A stretch of DNA of 64,000 nucleotides, from contig NZ_BOMG01000076.1 of the NCBI RefSeq assembly GCF_016862075.1, forward strand, positions 1 to 64,000. Direction: 5' to 3'. Below the pieces are notes generated by a model that saw nothing but the letters and a program-made list of their open reading frames with translations, was not told where the DNA came from and ran no database searches. Position numbers and translations under genes: made by a program. The stretch is from Actinoplanes couchii. Lineage in GTDB: Bacteria; Actinomycetota; Actinomycetes; Mycobacteriales; Micromonosporaceae. This document shows positions 17,309 to 24,862 of this stretch, piece after piece (position 1 is the first letter of the stretch; the number at the start of each line of letters is the position of its first letter).

Positions 17309-18136
17309 ATGACGAACGAGCTGCTGAACAGTAGGTACGGCACGCAGGACCAGCCGGCGAACCTGATCTGGAACGACCACACCAGGCAGCTCCTGGGGCA
17401 CCGGTCGGTGCGCGCCTATCTGCCCGATCCCCTGCCCGACGGCGCGCTGGAGACGATGGTCGCGGCGGCCCAGTCGGCGTCCAGCTCGTCGAACCTGCAC
17501 CACTGGAGTGTCATCGCGGTGACCGACCCGGCCGTGAAACGGGAGCTGACCCGGCTGTCGAGCAGCGACTACTTCGGTTCCAGCATGCCGTTCGTGCAGG
17601 AGGCCCCGGCGATCCTGCTGTGGGTGGCCGACAACTCCCGCAACCACGCCGTCGCCACCGCGCTGGGGGTGGAGCCGGTGTCCCTCGACTACCTCGACGC
17701 GCTGGTGATGGCGACGGCCGACACCGCCATCGCCGCACAGAACGCCGTCGTGGCCGCCGAGGCGATGGGCCTCGGGGTCTGCTACCTCGGCGCGATGCGC
17801 AACCGGGCGCGGGAGCTGGCCGACCTCGTGCGGCTGCCGCCCTACAGCTTCGTGGTCTTCGGCCTCGCCGTCGGCCGGCCGGATCCGGCCCGGAGCGCGG
17901 ACATCCGCCCCCGCCCGGCGCAGAGCGTCGTGCTGCACCACGACCGCTACGACGCCACGCGCGGCGACGGATGGCTCGGGGAGTACGAGACGGCGACCAG
18001 GCGGTTCCGGGCCGAGTCGGGGATGCGCGAGCGCTCCTGGGCCGAGTCGGTGGTCGTCGGAACCGGCCGCCCATATCTGGACGGCCGGGAGAATCTGCGG
18101 CGTATGGTGGAGAAACAGGGCTATCGGCTCGGCTGA
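17309..18136 (+). CDS. NfsA-like FMN nitroreductase family protein
   Basis: Flavin oxidoreductase of 275 residues. RSVRAYLPDPLPDGALETMV at the N-terminus and AQSASSSSNLHHWSVIAV match the FMN-binding start of nitroreductases. AIAAQNAVVAAEAMGLGVCYLG is the central signature. The C-terminal region resembles NfsA/Frp NADPH-dependent enzymes. The ATG at 17309 is chosen because homology begins there; no clear Shine-Dalgarno site precedes it. Divergent from the Lrp gene, which may control it. Confidence 0.85.
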   Translation: MTNELLNSRYGTQDQPANLIWNDHTRQLLGHRSVRAYLPDPLPDGALETMVAAAQSASSSSNLHHWSVIAVTDPAVKRELTRLSSSDYFGSSMPFVQEAPAILLWVADNSRNHAVATALGVEPVSLDYLDALVMATADTAIAAQNAVVAAEAMGLGVCYLGAMRNRARELADLVRLPPYSFVVFGLAVGRPDPARSADIRPRPAQSVVLHHDRYDATRGDGWLGEYETATRRFRAESGMRERSWAESVVVGTGRPYLDGRENLRRMVEKQGYRLG

Positions 18137-18158
18137 CGCGTTGCCGACGTGGCGGCAT

Positions 18159-19358
18159 TCATCGCCGGGCCAGATCGGTGCCCGATCGATGGGTCAGCAC
18201 CGCCACCGCGGCCAGCATCAGCAGCAGCACCGCGGCGAACCAGGTCATCACCGTGATCACGCCGGTGACGAGGGCGGCCACCCCGATCGCCAGGGCCGAA
18301 ACGGCGAGCGCCACGTAAGCGATCAGGAAGATCCCGGCCAGAGCCGCGCCACGCTCGGCGGGGGCGGCCAGTGCGGCGACCGTGCCGACGGAGGCCTTGA
18401 AGAGCACCCCGGCGCCGATGCCGGCCAGCAGACCGCCGGCCAGGAAGAGCGGAAGGCTGGTCAGGTGCATGCCGACGACCAGGGTCAGCACGCCGACGGC
18501 CTGGAGGGCCAGCCCGAGGACGGTCCGGGTGCGGGCCGGCAGCCGGGTGGTCAGGGTCTGCGCCGCGGCCGACCCACCGAAGACCGCGAAGACGATCACA
18601 CCGGCCAGCAGACGGGACGGGTGGTGCAGGGTGCCGGCGACAAAACCGGGCGCGACCGACGTGAAGAAGCCGAACACCGAGAACGCGGCGAACGCCCCGG
18701 TCGCCGCGGCCAGGTAAGCCGGCCCGGACCCGGTGGTGACCCGCTGCGGGCGGTAACGGTAGTCACGGTCCGGGCGGACCGTCTCCGGCGCGGCGGCCAC
18801 CGCACCGATGGCGACGAGCAGAAGGACGAGGAAGATGAGGTACGGCGTACGCAAGGGGGCCGGGAAGAACTCCGCCAGGAAACCCGCGACCAGCGTGCCG
18901 AGGCCGAGTCCACCGATGTTGGCGGCCGTGGACACCACCTCGAACCGGGTGCCGGATGCGCCCGGACGGCCGGCGGTGTGCAGCTCGTGCAGGTGCGCGG
19001 TGGCGGTGGCGGTGATCATGCCGACGCCGAGGCCGGTGATCACCCGGGCGGCGATCAGCACCGGCAGCGACGTGCCGGTCAGGAACAGCACCGCGGCGAC
19101 CGCTTCCAGCGCGAGCGCCGGGATCATCACGCGGCGGCGACCGAGCCGGTCCGAGACGTGCCCGGCCAGGACCAGACTGATCACCACCCCGACGGCGTAC
19201 GCGGCGAAGACGATCGTGACGGTGAACGTGGGGAGGCCGTAGAGCGGATAGAGCGGCGCGGGGACGGTCGAGAACGCCATCGCGATCAGGAAAGCCCCGG
19301 CCACGGACCAGAAACCGGTGTGGGCCCGCACTGCCGGGCGCTCCATGACAAGTGACAT
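18159..19358 (-). CDS. MFS transporter
   Basis: Twelve-helix major facilitator of about 399 residues. The loop 2-3 motif appears as GHVSDRLGRRRVMIPALAL. The N-terminus TGFWSVAGAFLIAMAFSTVP begins helix 1. Likely a proton-coupled drug or metabolite exporter. Start ATG at 19358, with GGGAGG about 14 bases upstream. It is divergent from a LysR gene with an eight-base inverted repeat between them, so it is probably that regulator's target. Confidence 0.88.
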   Translation of the reverse strand: MSLVMERPAVRAHTGFWSVAGAFLIAMAFSTVPAPLYPLYGLPTFTVTIVFAAYAVGVVISLVLAGHVSDRLGRRRVMIPALALEAVAAVLFLTGTSLPVLIAARVITGLGVGMITATATAHLHELHTAGRPGASGTRFEVVSTAANIGGLGLGTLVAGFLAEFFPAPLRTPYLIFLVLLLVAIGAVAAAPETVRPDRDYRYRPQRVTTGSGPAYLAAATGAFAAFSVFGFFTSVAPGFVAGTLHHPSRLLAGVIVFAVFGGSAAAQTLTTRLPARTRTVLGLALQAVGVLTLVVGMHLTSLPLFLAGGLLAGIGAGVLFKASVGTVAALAAPAERGAALAGIFLIAYVALAVSALAIGVAALVTGVITVMTWFAAVLLLMLAAVAVLTHRSGTDLARR

Positions 19359-19380
19359 GAGCCGACTCTGCGCCTCCCTG

Positions 19381-19433
19381 AGTATCAAATCCAACGAAAG
19401 TTCCAGCTGGAAAGGATCGCCATCGTTGATACT
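19381..19433. promoter_or_regulatory. Inverted repeat between MFS and LysR genes
   Basis: AGTATCAA (19381-19388) and TTGATACT (19426-19433) are perfect inverted copies 37 bp apart, one near each divergent start. The second ends seven bases before the LysR ATG. This is a candidate autoregulatory and target operator pair. Confidence 0.6.
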
Positions 19434-19440
19434 TCGATGT

Positions 19441-20376
19441 ATGGAACTGCGCCAGCTCGAATACTTCGTCGCCGTCGCCGAGGAACTGCACTTCAGCCGG
19501 GCGGCCACCCGCCTGCACGTGGTCCAGTCCGCGGTCTCCGCCGCGATCCGCACCCTGGAACGCGACCTCGGTGCCGCGCTGCTCGACCGCAACGCCAAGC
19601 GGGTGCGGCTCACCGACGCCGGCGAGGCCCTGCTGCCACGCGCCCGGATCGCCCTGGACGCGGCCCGCGACGCCCGGGACGCGGTCGCCGAGGTCAGCGG
19701 GGGACTGCGCGGCACACTGCGGATCGGGACGCTCACCTCGATCCGGATCATCGACCTGCCGGCGCTGCTCGGCGAGTTCCACCGCCGTCACCCCGGGGTG
19801 GTCCTGCAGACCGTGGTCTCCCCGGCCGGTTCCGGCGGGCTCGTCGACATGCTCGTCGAACACCGGCTCGACCTGGCGTTCGTCTCGGTTCCGGGGCCCC
19901 GGCCGGCCGGGCTGCGGCTCACCGAGCTGGCCTCGTCGGTGATGGACCTGACGGTCCCGATCGGGCATCCACTGGCCGGGTTGCCGTCGATTCCGATCGG
20001 GGAACTGGGCGGGCTGGACTTCATCGACCTGCCGGTCGGCTACGACAACCGGGACGTGGCGGACCGCGCGTTCTCCGAGGCGAGTGTGCGGCGGCACGTG
20101 ACCATCGAGTTGACCGACATCGGGACGAGCGTGGATTACGTACGCAACGGTCTCGGGGTGGCGCTTCTGCCCCGGTTCCTGCTCGCTGACGATGCGGGGC
20201 TCTCCTCGATTCCGGTCACCGGCGCCGACCTGCGGTGGCCGCTGTCGCTCGCGGTGCCCGACGACCGGGCGCCGAGCGCCGCCGCCCGCGCGCTGATCAC
20301 CCTGACCGGCGATTTCCTGGCCCGGTCCGCTGTTCCCGCTGCTCTCGCCCCTGCCGATCCGACGCTCAGGGCCTAG
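19441..20376 (+). CDS. LysR-family transcriptional regulator
   Basis: 311-residue regulator. The winged helix starts at the first residue (MELRQLEYFVAVAEELHFSR). The recognition helix region is VQSAVSAAIRTLERDLG. The effector domain is complete (GTLRIGTLTSIRIIDLPALL). The ATG at 19441 matches the conserved family start. It is divergent from the MFS exporter and 11 bp upstream of the beta-lactamase-fold gene, with which it may form an operon. Confidence 0.9.
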   Translation: MELRQLEYFVAVAEELHFSRAATRLHVVQSAVSAAIRTLERDLGAALLDRNAKRVRLTDAGEALLPRARIALDAARDARDAVAEVSGGLRGTLRIGTLTSIRIIDLPALLGEFHRRHPGVVLQTVVSPAGSGGLVDMLVEHRLDLAFVSVPGPRPAGLRLTELASSVMDLTVPIGHPLAGLPSIPIGELGGLDFIDLPVGYDNRDVADRAFSEASVRRHVTIELTDIGTSVDYVRNGLGVALLPRFLLADDAGLSSIPVTGADLRWPLSLAVPDDRAPSAAARALITLTGDFLARSAVPAALAPADPTLRA

Positions 20377-20387
20377 AGTGGGCGCTC

Positions 20388-21359
20388 ATGAAGTCCTTAC
20401 GGGTGGCGGTTCTGGCCGGGACGGTAGCGGTCAGCCTGGGCGGCGGGGGTCTGATCCTGGCCCGGGTGAACGGAAATGATCAGGCGCCGAGGTTCGTGAT
20501 GCGGCCGGTGTCCTCAGCGAGCAACACCTTGTCGGCCTCCGTTTTCTCGTCGGCATCCGCGGCCTCCTCAGCTGCTTCGGCGTCCTCGGCGGCCTCCGCG
20601 GCTGCTTCGGCTTCCGCGAAAGCCGCCGCAGACCGCGCCGCTCAGGTGAAAGCACTGAACGCGGCATTGAAAAAACTCGCGGGAAAGACGCCCGATTTCT
20701 CGGTCGCGGTCTTCGATCGCAAGACCGGCCAGCGGTACGCCTACCGCGGCGCCGTCAAATTCGACACCGCCAGCATCGTCAAGACCCAGATCCTGGCCTG
20801 CATGCTGCTGAAAGCCCAGGACGCCGGCCGGACCCCGACCAGCGCCGAGATGAAGCTGGCCCGCCCGATGATCCGGCTCAGCGACAACAACGCCACCACG
20901 ACGCTGTACCAGAAGATCGGTGGCAAGACCGCCGTCACCAAGTGCAACAAGCGGCTCGGCCTGACCCAGACCGTGGTCAACACCAGGTGGGGTCTCACAC
21001 GGACCACCGCGTCCGACCAGATCCGGCTCCTGGAAGAACTCGTCGACACCAAGGGCCCGCTCAAGGCGTCGTCCCGCAAGACCGCCTTCACCCTGATGAA
21101 CACGGTCTCCAAGGCCCAGGACTGGGGTGTGCCGGCGGTCGTCAGGAAGGGCGAGATCTTCACGGTCAAGAACGGCTGGGACACCCGCAGCGCCGACGGC
21201 GGCCTGTGGGCGGTCAACTCCATCGGCCGGGTCACCACCAAGAGCGGCACGGTCGACGTGTCGGTGGCGGTGCTGTCCCACAACAACAAGTCGATGAAAG
21301 CCGGCGTCACCCTGGTGGAGAAGGTCGCCAAGCTGACCCGTCAGCACCTCAGGTACTGA
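20388..21359 (+). CDS. Exported class A beta-lactamase-fold serine hydrolase
   Basis: 323 residues. An N-terminal hydrophobic stretch (about 5-26) acts as signal or anchor. Residues 42-85 are a Ser/Ala-rich linker. The catalytic domain carries S129-I-V-K132 (SxxK), SDN at 165-167 and KNG at 261-263 in place of KTG. The Glu of the omega loop is not evident. That pattern fits the beta-lactamase/D,D-peptidase superfamily but not a confirmed resistance enzyme. Its position after a LysR gene recalls AmpR-AmpC organisation, which is inference. Ends one base before a convergent gene. Confidence 0.8.
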   Translation: MKSLRVAVLAGTVAVSLGGGGLILARVNGNDQAPRFVMRPVSSASNTLSASVFSSASAASSAASASSAASAAASASAKAAADRAAQVKALNAALKKLAGKTPDFSVAVFDRKTGQRYAYRGAVKFDTASIVKTQILACMLLKAQDAGRTPTSAEMKLARPMIRLSDNNATTTLYQKIGGKTAVTKCNKRLGLTQTVVNTRWGLTRTTASDQIRLLEELVDTKGPLKASSRKTAFTLMNTVSKAQDWGVPAVVRKGEIFTVKNGWDTRSADGGLWAVNSIGRVTTKSGTVDVSVAVLSHNNKSMKAGVTLVEKVAKLTRQHLRY

Positions 21360-21360
21360 C

Positions 21361-22233
21361 TCAGCCGTTGCGGTGGTGCCGTTTCACGAACGTGTAACCC
21401 GGCTCCAGCGTGAAACCGTCTATCTGTTCCTTCTCCATCGCCTGCTGATGGAGGGTCTGCTGCTTCTTCGAGGCGCTCTTGCCCGCGGGCAGGCGGCGGA
21501 CAAAACCGTTCACCCAGTGATCACGGCGGTCGGCCCCGTCGCCGTCGCCGTGCTCACCGGCCTCGCCCGGTAGCGGGGCCTCCTCCAGCAGCGGCGCGTA
21601 GAACAGCAGCTCGACCGGCTCCTGGTCGTCGACCGCGGGATAGTTCAGCTCGCCGTCCGGGCCGGTGCTGCCGGTCACCCGGGTCACATAGCCCTCGCGC
21701 AGCAGCTGCTCCACCGCGTTGTGCAGCAGGAACGTGCCTTTCTTGCCGCGGCCCAGCCCGCAGTTCGCCGGAAGCTCGGCCTCGGGGAACACCGCGCTGC
21801 CGTCGTCGAACACCCGGCCCAGCCGGCGGACCGCCTTGAGTACCTGCCCGCGGTTGGACAGGCCCGGATCGAACTCGCGAGTGATCACCCGGGGGTCGTA
21901 GTCGTGGTAGTAGTCGACCCCGTCGACCCGGATCGGCTCGTCGAGAACCGTGGTGCGCACGTGCACGTAGTCCTCGGCCGACTTCCACGTCACGGTGACC
22001 AGCACCCCCGGCCGCACATCCGCGGCCCAGGGCACGTCGACCAGGTGCCAGCCCGGATCCTGCACGGCCGCCGACTCGAACGACTCGTGCGCCGGCGTGA
22101 CCCCGAAAGCCTTGTGATCGAGCACGACCGTGACCGACTCACGCTGCCGCAGCGTCTCGACGAGATCCTCGGGCAGCGGGCACACAGCGCTCTCGAGGTC
22201 CGCCCGGACCAGCGCGAACCGACGACTTCTCAC
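21361..22233 (-). CDS. Protein of unknown function
   Basis: About 290 residues from a GTG at 22233; further upstream the frame is Arg/Gly-rich and unlike protein. I do not recognise a family. The N-terminal half contains VTVVLDHKAFGVTPAHESFE and a region rich in aromatic and acidic residues (VDGVDYYHDYDPRVITREFD). The centre has GLGRGKKGTFLLHNAVEQLL, which could be a winged-helix-like segment, since VEQLLREGYVTRVTGS looks like helix plus wing. The C-terminus is basic (KSASKKQQTLHQQAMEKEQ). No signal peptide or membrane segment. It lies 68 bp downstream of the radical SAM operon on the same strand and could be its last member. Confidence 0.6.
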   Translation of the reverse strand: MRSRRFALVRADLESAVCPLPEDLVETLRQRESVTVVLDHKAFGVTPAHESFESAAVQDPGWHLVDVPWAADVRPGVLVTVTWKSAEDYVHVRTTVLDEPIRVDGVDYYHDYDPRVITREFDPGLSNRGQVLKAVRRLGRVFDDGSAVFPEAELPANCGLGRGKKGTFLLHNAVEQLLREGYVTRVTGSTGPDGELNYPAVDDQEPVELLFYAPLLEEAPLPGEAGEHGDGDGADRRDHWVNGFVRRLPAGKSASKKQQTLHQQAMEKEQIDGFTLEPGYTFVKRHHRNG

Positions 22234-22301
22234 GCCCGGAAGATTACCTCGCCGCCCCGGCCCGATCCGGGCAGGCGCTGATTCATCGGGACGGGAGATG
22301 A

Positions 22302-23333
22302 CTACAGGATGTCGGCCCAATCGGCTAGTTTCTGCAGGATCGGGGCCCGGCCGGCGAAGCGTTCGGCCTGATCGCGGCTGTCGTAGGTGTAACCGTTGTT
22401 GTTCACCGCCTGCGCCACCGACGCGACCATCCGCGGGGCCAGCCAGAAGAACCGGGCCGCGCCGGTCACCCGGATCGCCCGGCGCACCACGTCGCCGGGC
22501 ACGACTCCGCGCAGACCTCGAACGTACGACTCGGTGACCGTCTCCAGGACCTCATCCAGCAGATCCAGCTCGATCAGCCCGTCCAGGAAACCGTCCAGAG
22601 CCAGGTTCGCGGCGTCCCCGCCGATCGCGCCGGGGCCCACGAACGTCCAGTACAGCAGCACCGGGCCGCGCTCGGCGCCGATCAGGTTCATCGCCCACAC
22701 GTCGTGATGGCACATCGTCTGCGGCAGCGCCCGCGCCGCCGCCAGCACCGCCAGACGCCGGTCCCACAGCCGGCGCAGACCCAAGATCAGTTGCGGCGAC
22801 CAGGCCTCCCGCACGATCGGATGCTCCCAGTCCAGCACCTCGGGAACCGGCTGCGCCAGGGTCGCGTCGGCCAGGAAGTCCCGGGGCAGCCACGGCACAT
22901 CCGGCGGCGGCCGATCGGTCCACGCGGCCTGCGCGACACCGAGACGAGCGGCGACATCACCCAGATCAGCGACGGTCCAGGCCGAACCGGGCGTACCCGC
23001 GACGTCCTCCAGCCACATCGCCACCGAGCCGTCCGCCCGCTCCCGCACCGACAGGCATGCCGGCGCCGACAGGCCGCCTTCGGCGAAGAGCGACTGCGGA
23101 AGGCCTGCCTCGTACGCGCACGGCTCACGCCGCCAGTAGTTGAAATGCCCCGGATCCGGGCTGGCCGCCATGTGTGCGACAGCCCCGTCCCGCCGCGGCG
23201 TCGCCACCTTCAGCACCGCCGGGCCGTCCGCGCGGCGAACCCGCCACACCCCGCCGGTCGTCTCGTTCGCCGAGCCGTGCTCCAGCTCCTCGGCATCCCA
23301 CCCGGCTTCGACAAGATCGATCGGCAGCGTCAC
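22302..23333 (-). CDS. Aminoglycoside phosphotransferase-fold protein
   Basis: 343 residues with an APH/choline-kinase-like fold. The catalytic loop CHHDVWAMNL (HxDxxxxN) is present near 229-238. The next strand reads LLYWTFVGPGAIGGDAANL where the family normally has DW: the metal-binding Asp is Tyr (codon TAC). The GTG start overlaps the M20 peptidase stop (GTGA), so it is translationally coupled as the third gene of the radical SAM operon. Activity is uncertain because of the Asp substitution. It may still bind a nucleotide or act on an unknown small molecule. Confidence 0.8.
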   Translation of the reverse strand: MTLPIDLVEAGWDAEELEHGSANETTGGVWRVRRADGPAVLKVATPRRDGAVAHMAASPDPGHFNYWRREPCAYEAGLPQSLFAEGGLSAPACLSVRERADGSVAMWLEDVAGTPGSAWTVADLGDVAARLGVAQAAWTDRPPPDVPWLPRDFLADATLAQPVPEVLDWEHPIVREAWSPQLILGLRRLWDRRLAVLAAARALPQTMCHHDVWAMNLIGAERGPVLLYWTFVGPGAIGGDAANLALDGFLDGLIELDLLDEVLETVTESYVRGLRGVVPGDVVRRAIRVTGAARFFWLAPRMVASVAQAVNNNGYTYDSRDQAERFAGRAPILQKLADWADIL

Positions 23334-24862
23334 CGATCGAACTTACCGAGTCGTCGCAGGAGGGCGGAATACCAGGCGACACCTTTCTCGTACGCGGCAA
23401 TCGTGATGTTCTCGTCGTTGGCGTGAATGGACTCGCGCTGCTTCTTCGTCATCTCGAACGGCGTGAACCGGTAGACCCGATCACAGATGCGGGTGAAATA
23501 GCGGGCGTCGGTGGCGGCCATCATCACGTACGGTGACGTCACCGCCTCCGGGAACCGCTCCTCGGTGACCGCGGTCAACAGGGCGAAAGCGTCGTCGAGC
23601 GGGGCGGACGGGGACGGCTCGCCCGCGCTGAGCACCCGGATTTGCACCTGGGGATCCTTGATCACCCGCCGGACGTGCCGGATCACCCCGTCGACGGTGT
23701 CACCGACCAGGATGCGGATGTTGACGCCCGCGGTGGCGGTCCCGGCGATCACGTTCAGTGCCGGAGAACCGCTGAGGGTGGTGACCGCGAACGTCGTGCG
23801 CACCATCGCCGCCGCCTCCGGGCCGGCCGCCAGCAGCAGCCGGGTGAGCAGGGCGCGGTTGCGGACTCCGGCGGTCAACGCGTACCGGATGGGTGGTCTG
23901 GCGTGGGGTGCCGCCCGTTTGAGCAGCTCAACCGTCGCGTCCGGTGCGGCGGCCCGCATCGGCGCACGGTCGAGGCGGGTGATGGCCCGGGCCAGTCGCA
24001 CCGTCGGCCCGAACTTCGCGGGGGTGGAAGCGTGACCGCCGTTGCCGTCGACACGCAGTTCGAGCGAGGTGACGCCCTTCTCGGTGACGCCGATGACGGC
24101 CATCGGTTTCGGCACGCCGGGGAACGCGTCGTAGGCGACCGCGCCGCCCTCATCGAGCACGAACCAGGGCCGGACACCCCGCCGGTGCAGTTCCTCGACG
24201 GCGAGCCGCGCCGCGTCACCGGAGACTTCCTCATCACACCCGAACGACAGCCACACGTCCCGAGCCGGAACGAACCCGTCCGCAAGCAGATCCTCGACAG
24301 CCTGACAGATGGCGGCGAGGCTGCCCTTGCAGTCGAGCGTGCCCCGCCCCCAGACGACACCGTCCGCAACGACGCCCTCGAACGGCGGATGCACCCACTC
24401 ACCCACAGCCGGAACAACATCGATATGAGCCATCAACACAACCGGCCCCGCCAGTTCCCGGCCCACCTCACCCGCCGTCCCCGGCGCCCGTCCCGCACTC
24501 GCCGCCACTCCTGTGACCAGACCCGCGTCGCCCGCCGTGCCCGAGGCTCGTCCCGTTCCCGCCGCGACTTCCGTGGCCACGCCTGCCTCGGCCGCCTTCT
24601 CAGAGGCCCGGCCCGCTCCTGCCGTCTTTTCCAGGGCCTGGCCCGCTTTCTCCGAAGCCCGATCTGGTGTCTCGGAGGCCTTGCCTGGCCAGTGGAACAG
24701 CAGGCCGTGGCTGCCGACCTGGATCATGGAAAGCTTGTGCAGCAACGGAAAATGCCGCCTCAACGCCTCGTGAAAGGCGTCGAAGGCGGCATGATCCCAA
24801 GAGTCCGCGTCCCGCGTGGAAACCGTCGGAATGCGAACCAACTCGCGGAACGCTTCGATCAC
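23330..24862 (-). CDS. M20-family metallopeptidase with a repetitive insertion
   Basis: Zinc-dependent peptidase/deacylase of 510 residues, CPS1/DapE-like. Metal ligands are visible at His146 (MAHIDVVP), Asp177 (GTLDCKG) and the glutamate pair in FGCDEEVSGD. The dimerisation (lid) domain includes GNGGHASTP. Residues 61-138 are an Ala/Gly/Glu-rich insertion with a period of about 20 residues (GRASEKAAEAG, GRASGTAGDAG, GRAPGTAGEVG), placed just before the first metal strand. GTG start overlaps the radical SAM stop; its stop overlaps the next gene. Substrate unknown; the operon suggests it processes a product of the radical SAM enzyme or its substrate. Confidence 0.88.
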   Translation of the reverse strand: MIEAFRELVRIPTVSTRDADSWDHAAFDAFHEALRRHFPLLHKLSMIQVGSHGLLFHWPGKASETPDRASEKAGQALEKTAGAGRASEKAAEAGVATEVAAGTGRASGTAGDAGLVTGVAASAGRAPGTAGEVGRELAGPVVLMAHIDVVPAVGEWVHPPFEGVVADGVVWGRGTLDCKGSLAAICQAVEDLLADGFVPARDVWLSFGCDEEVSGDAARLAVEELHRRGVRPWFVLDEGGAVAYDAFPGVPKPMAVIGVTEKGVTSLELRVDGNGGHASTPAKFGPTVRLARAITRLDRAPMRAAAPDATVELLKRAAPHARPPIRYALTAGVRNRALLTRLLLAAGPEAAAMVRTTFAVTTLSGSPALNVIAGTATAGVNIRILVGDTVDGVIRHVRRVIKDPQVQIRVLSAGEPSPSAPLDDAFALLTAVTEERFPEAVTSPYVMMAATDARYFTRICDRVYRFTPFEMTKKQRESIHANDENITIAAYEKGVAWYSALLRRLGKFDR

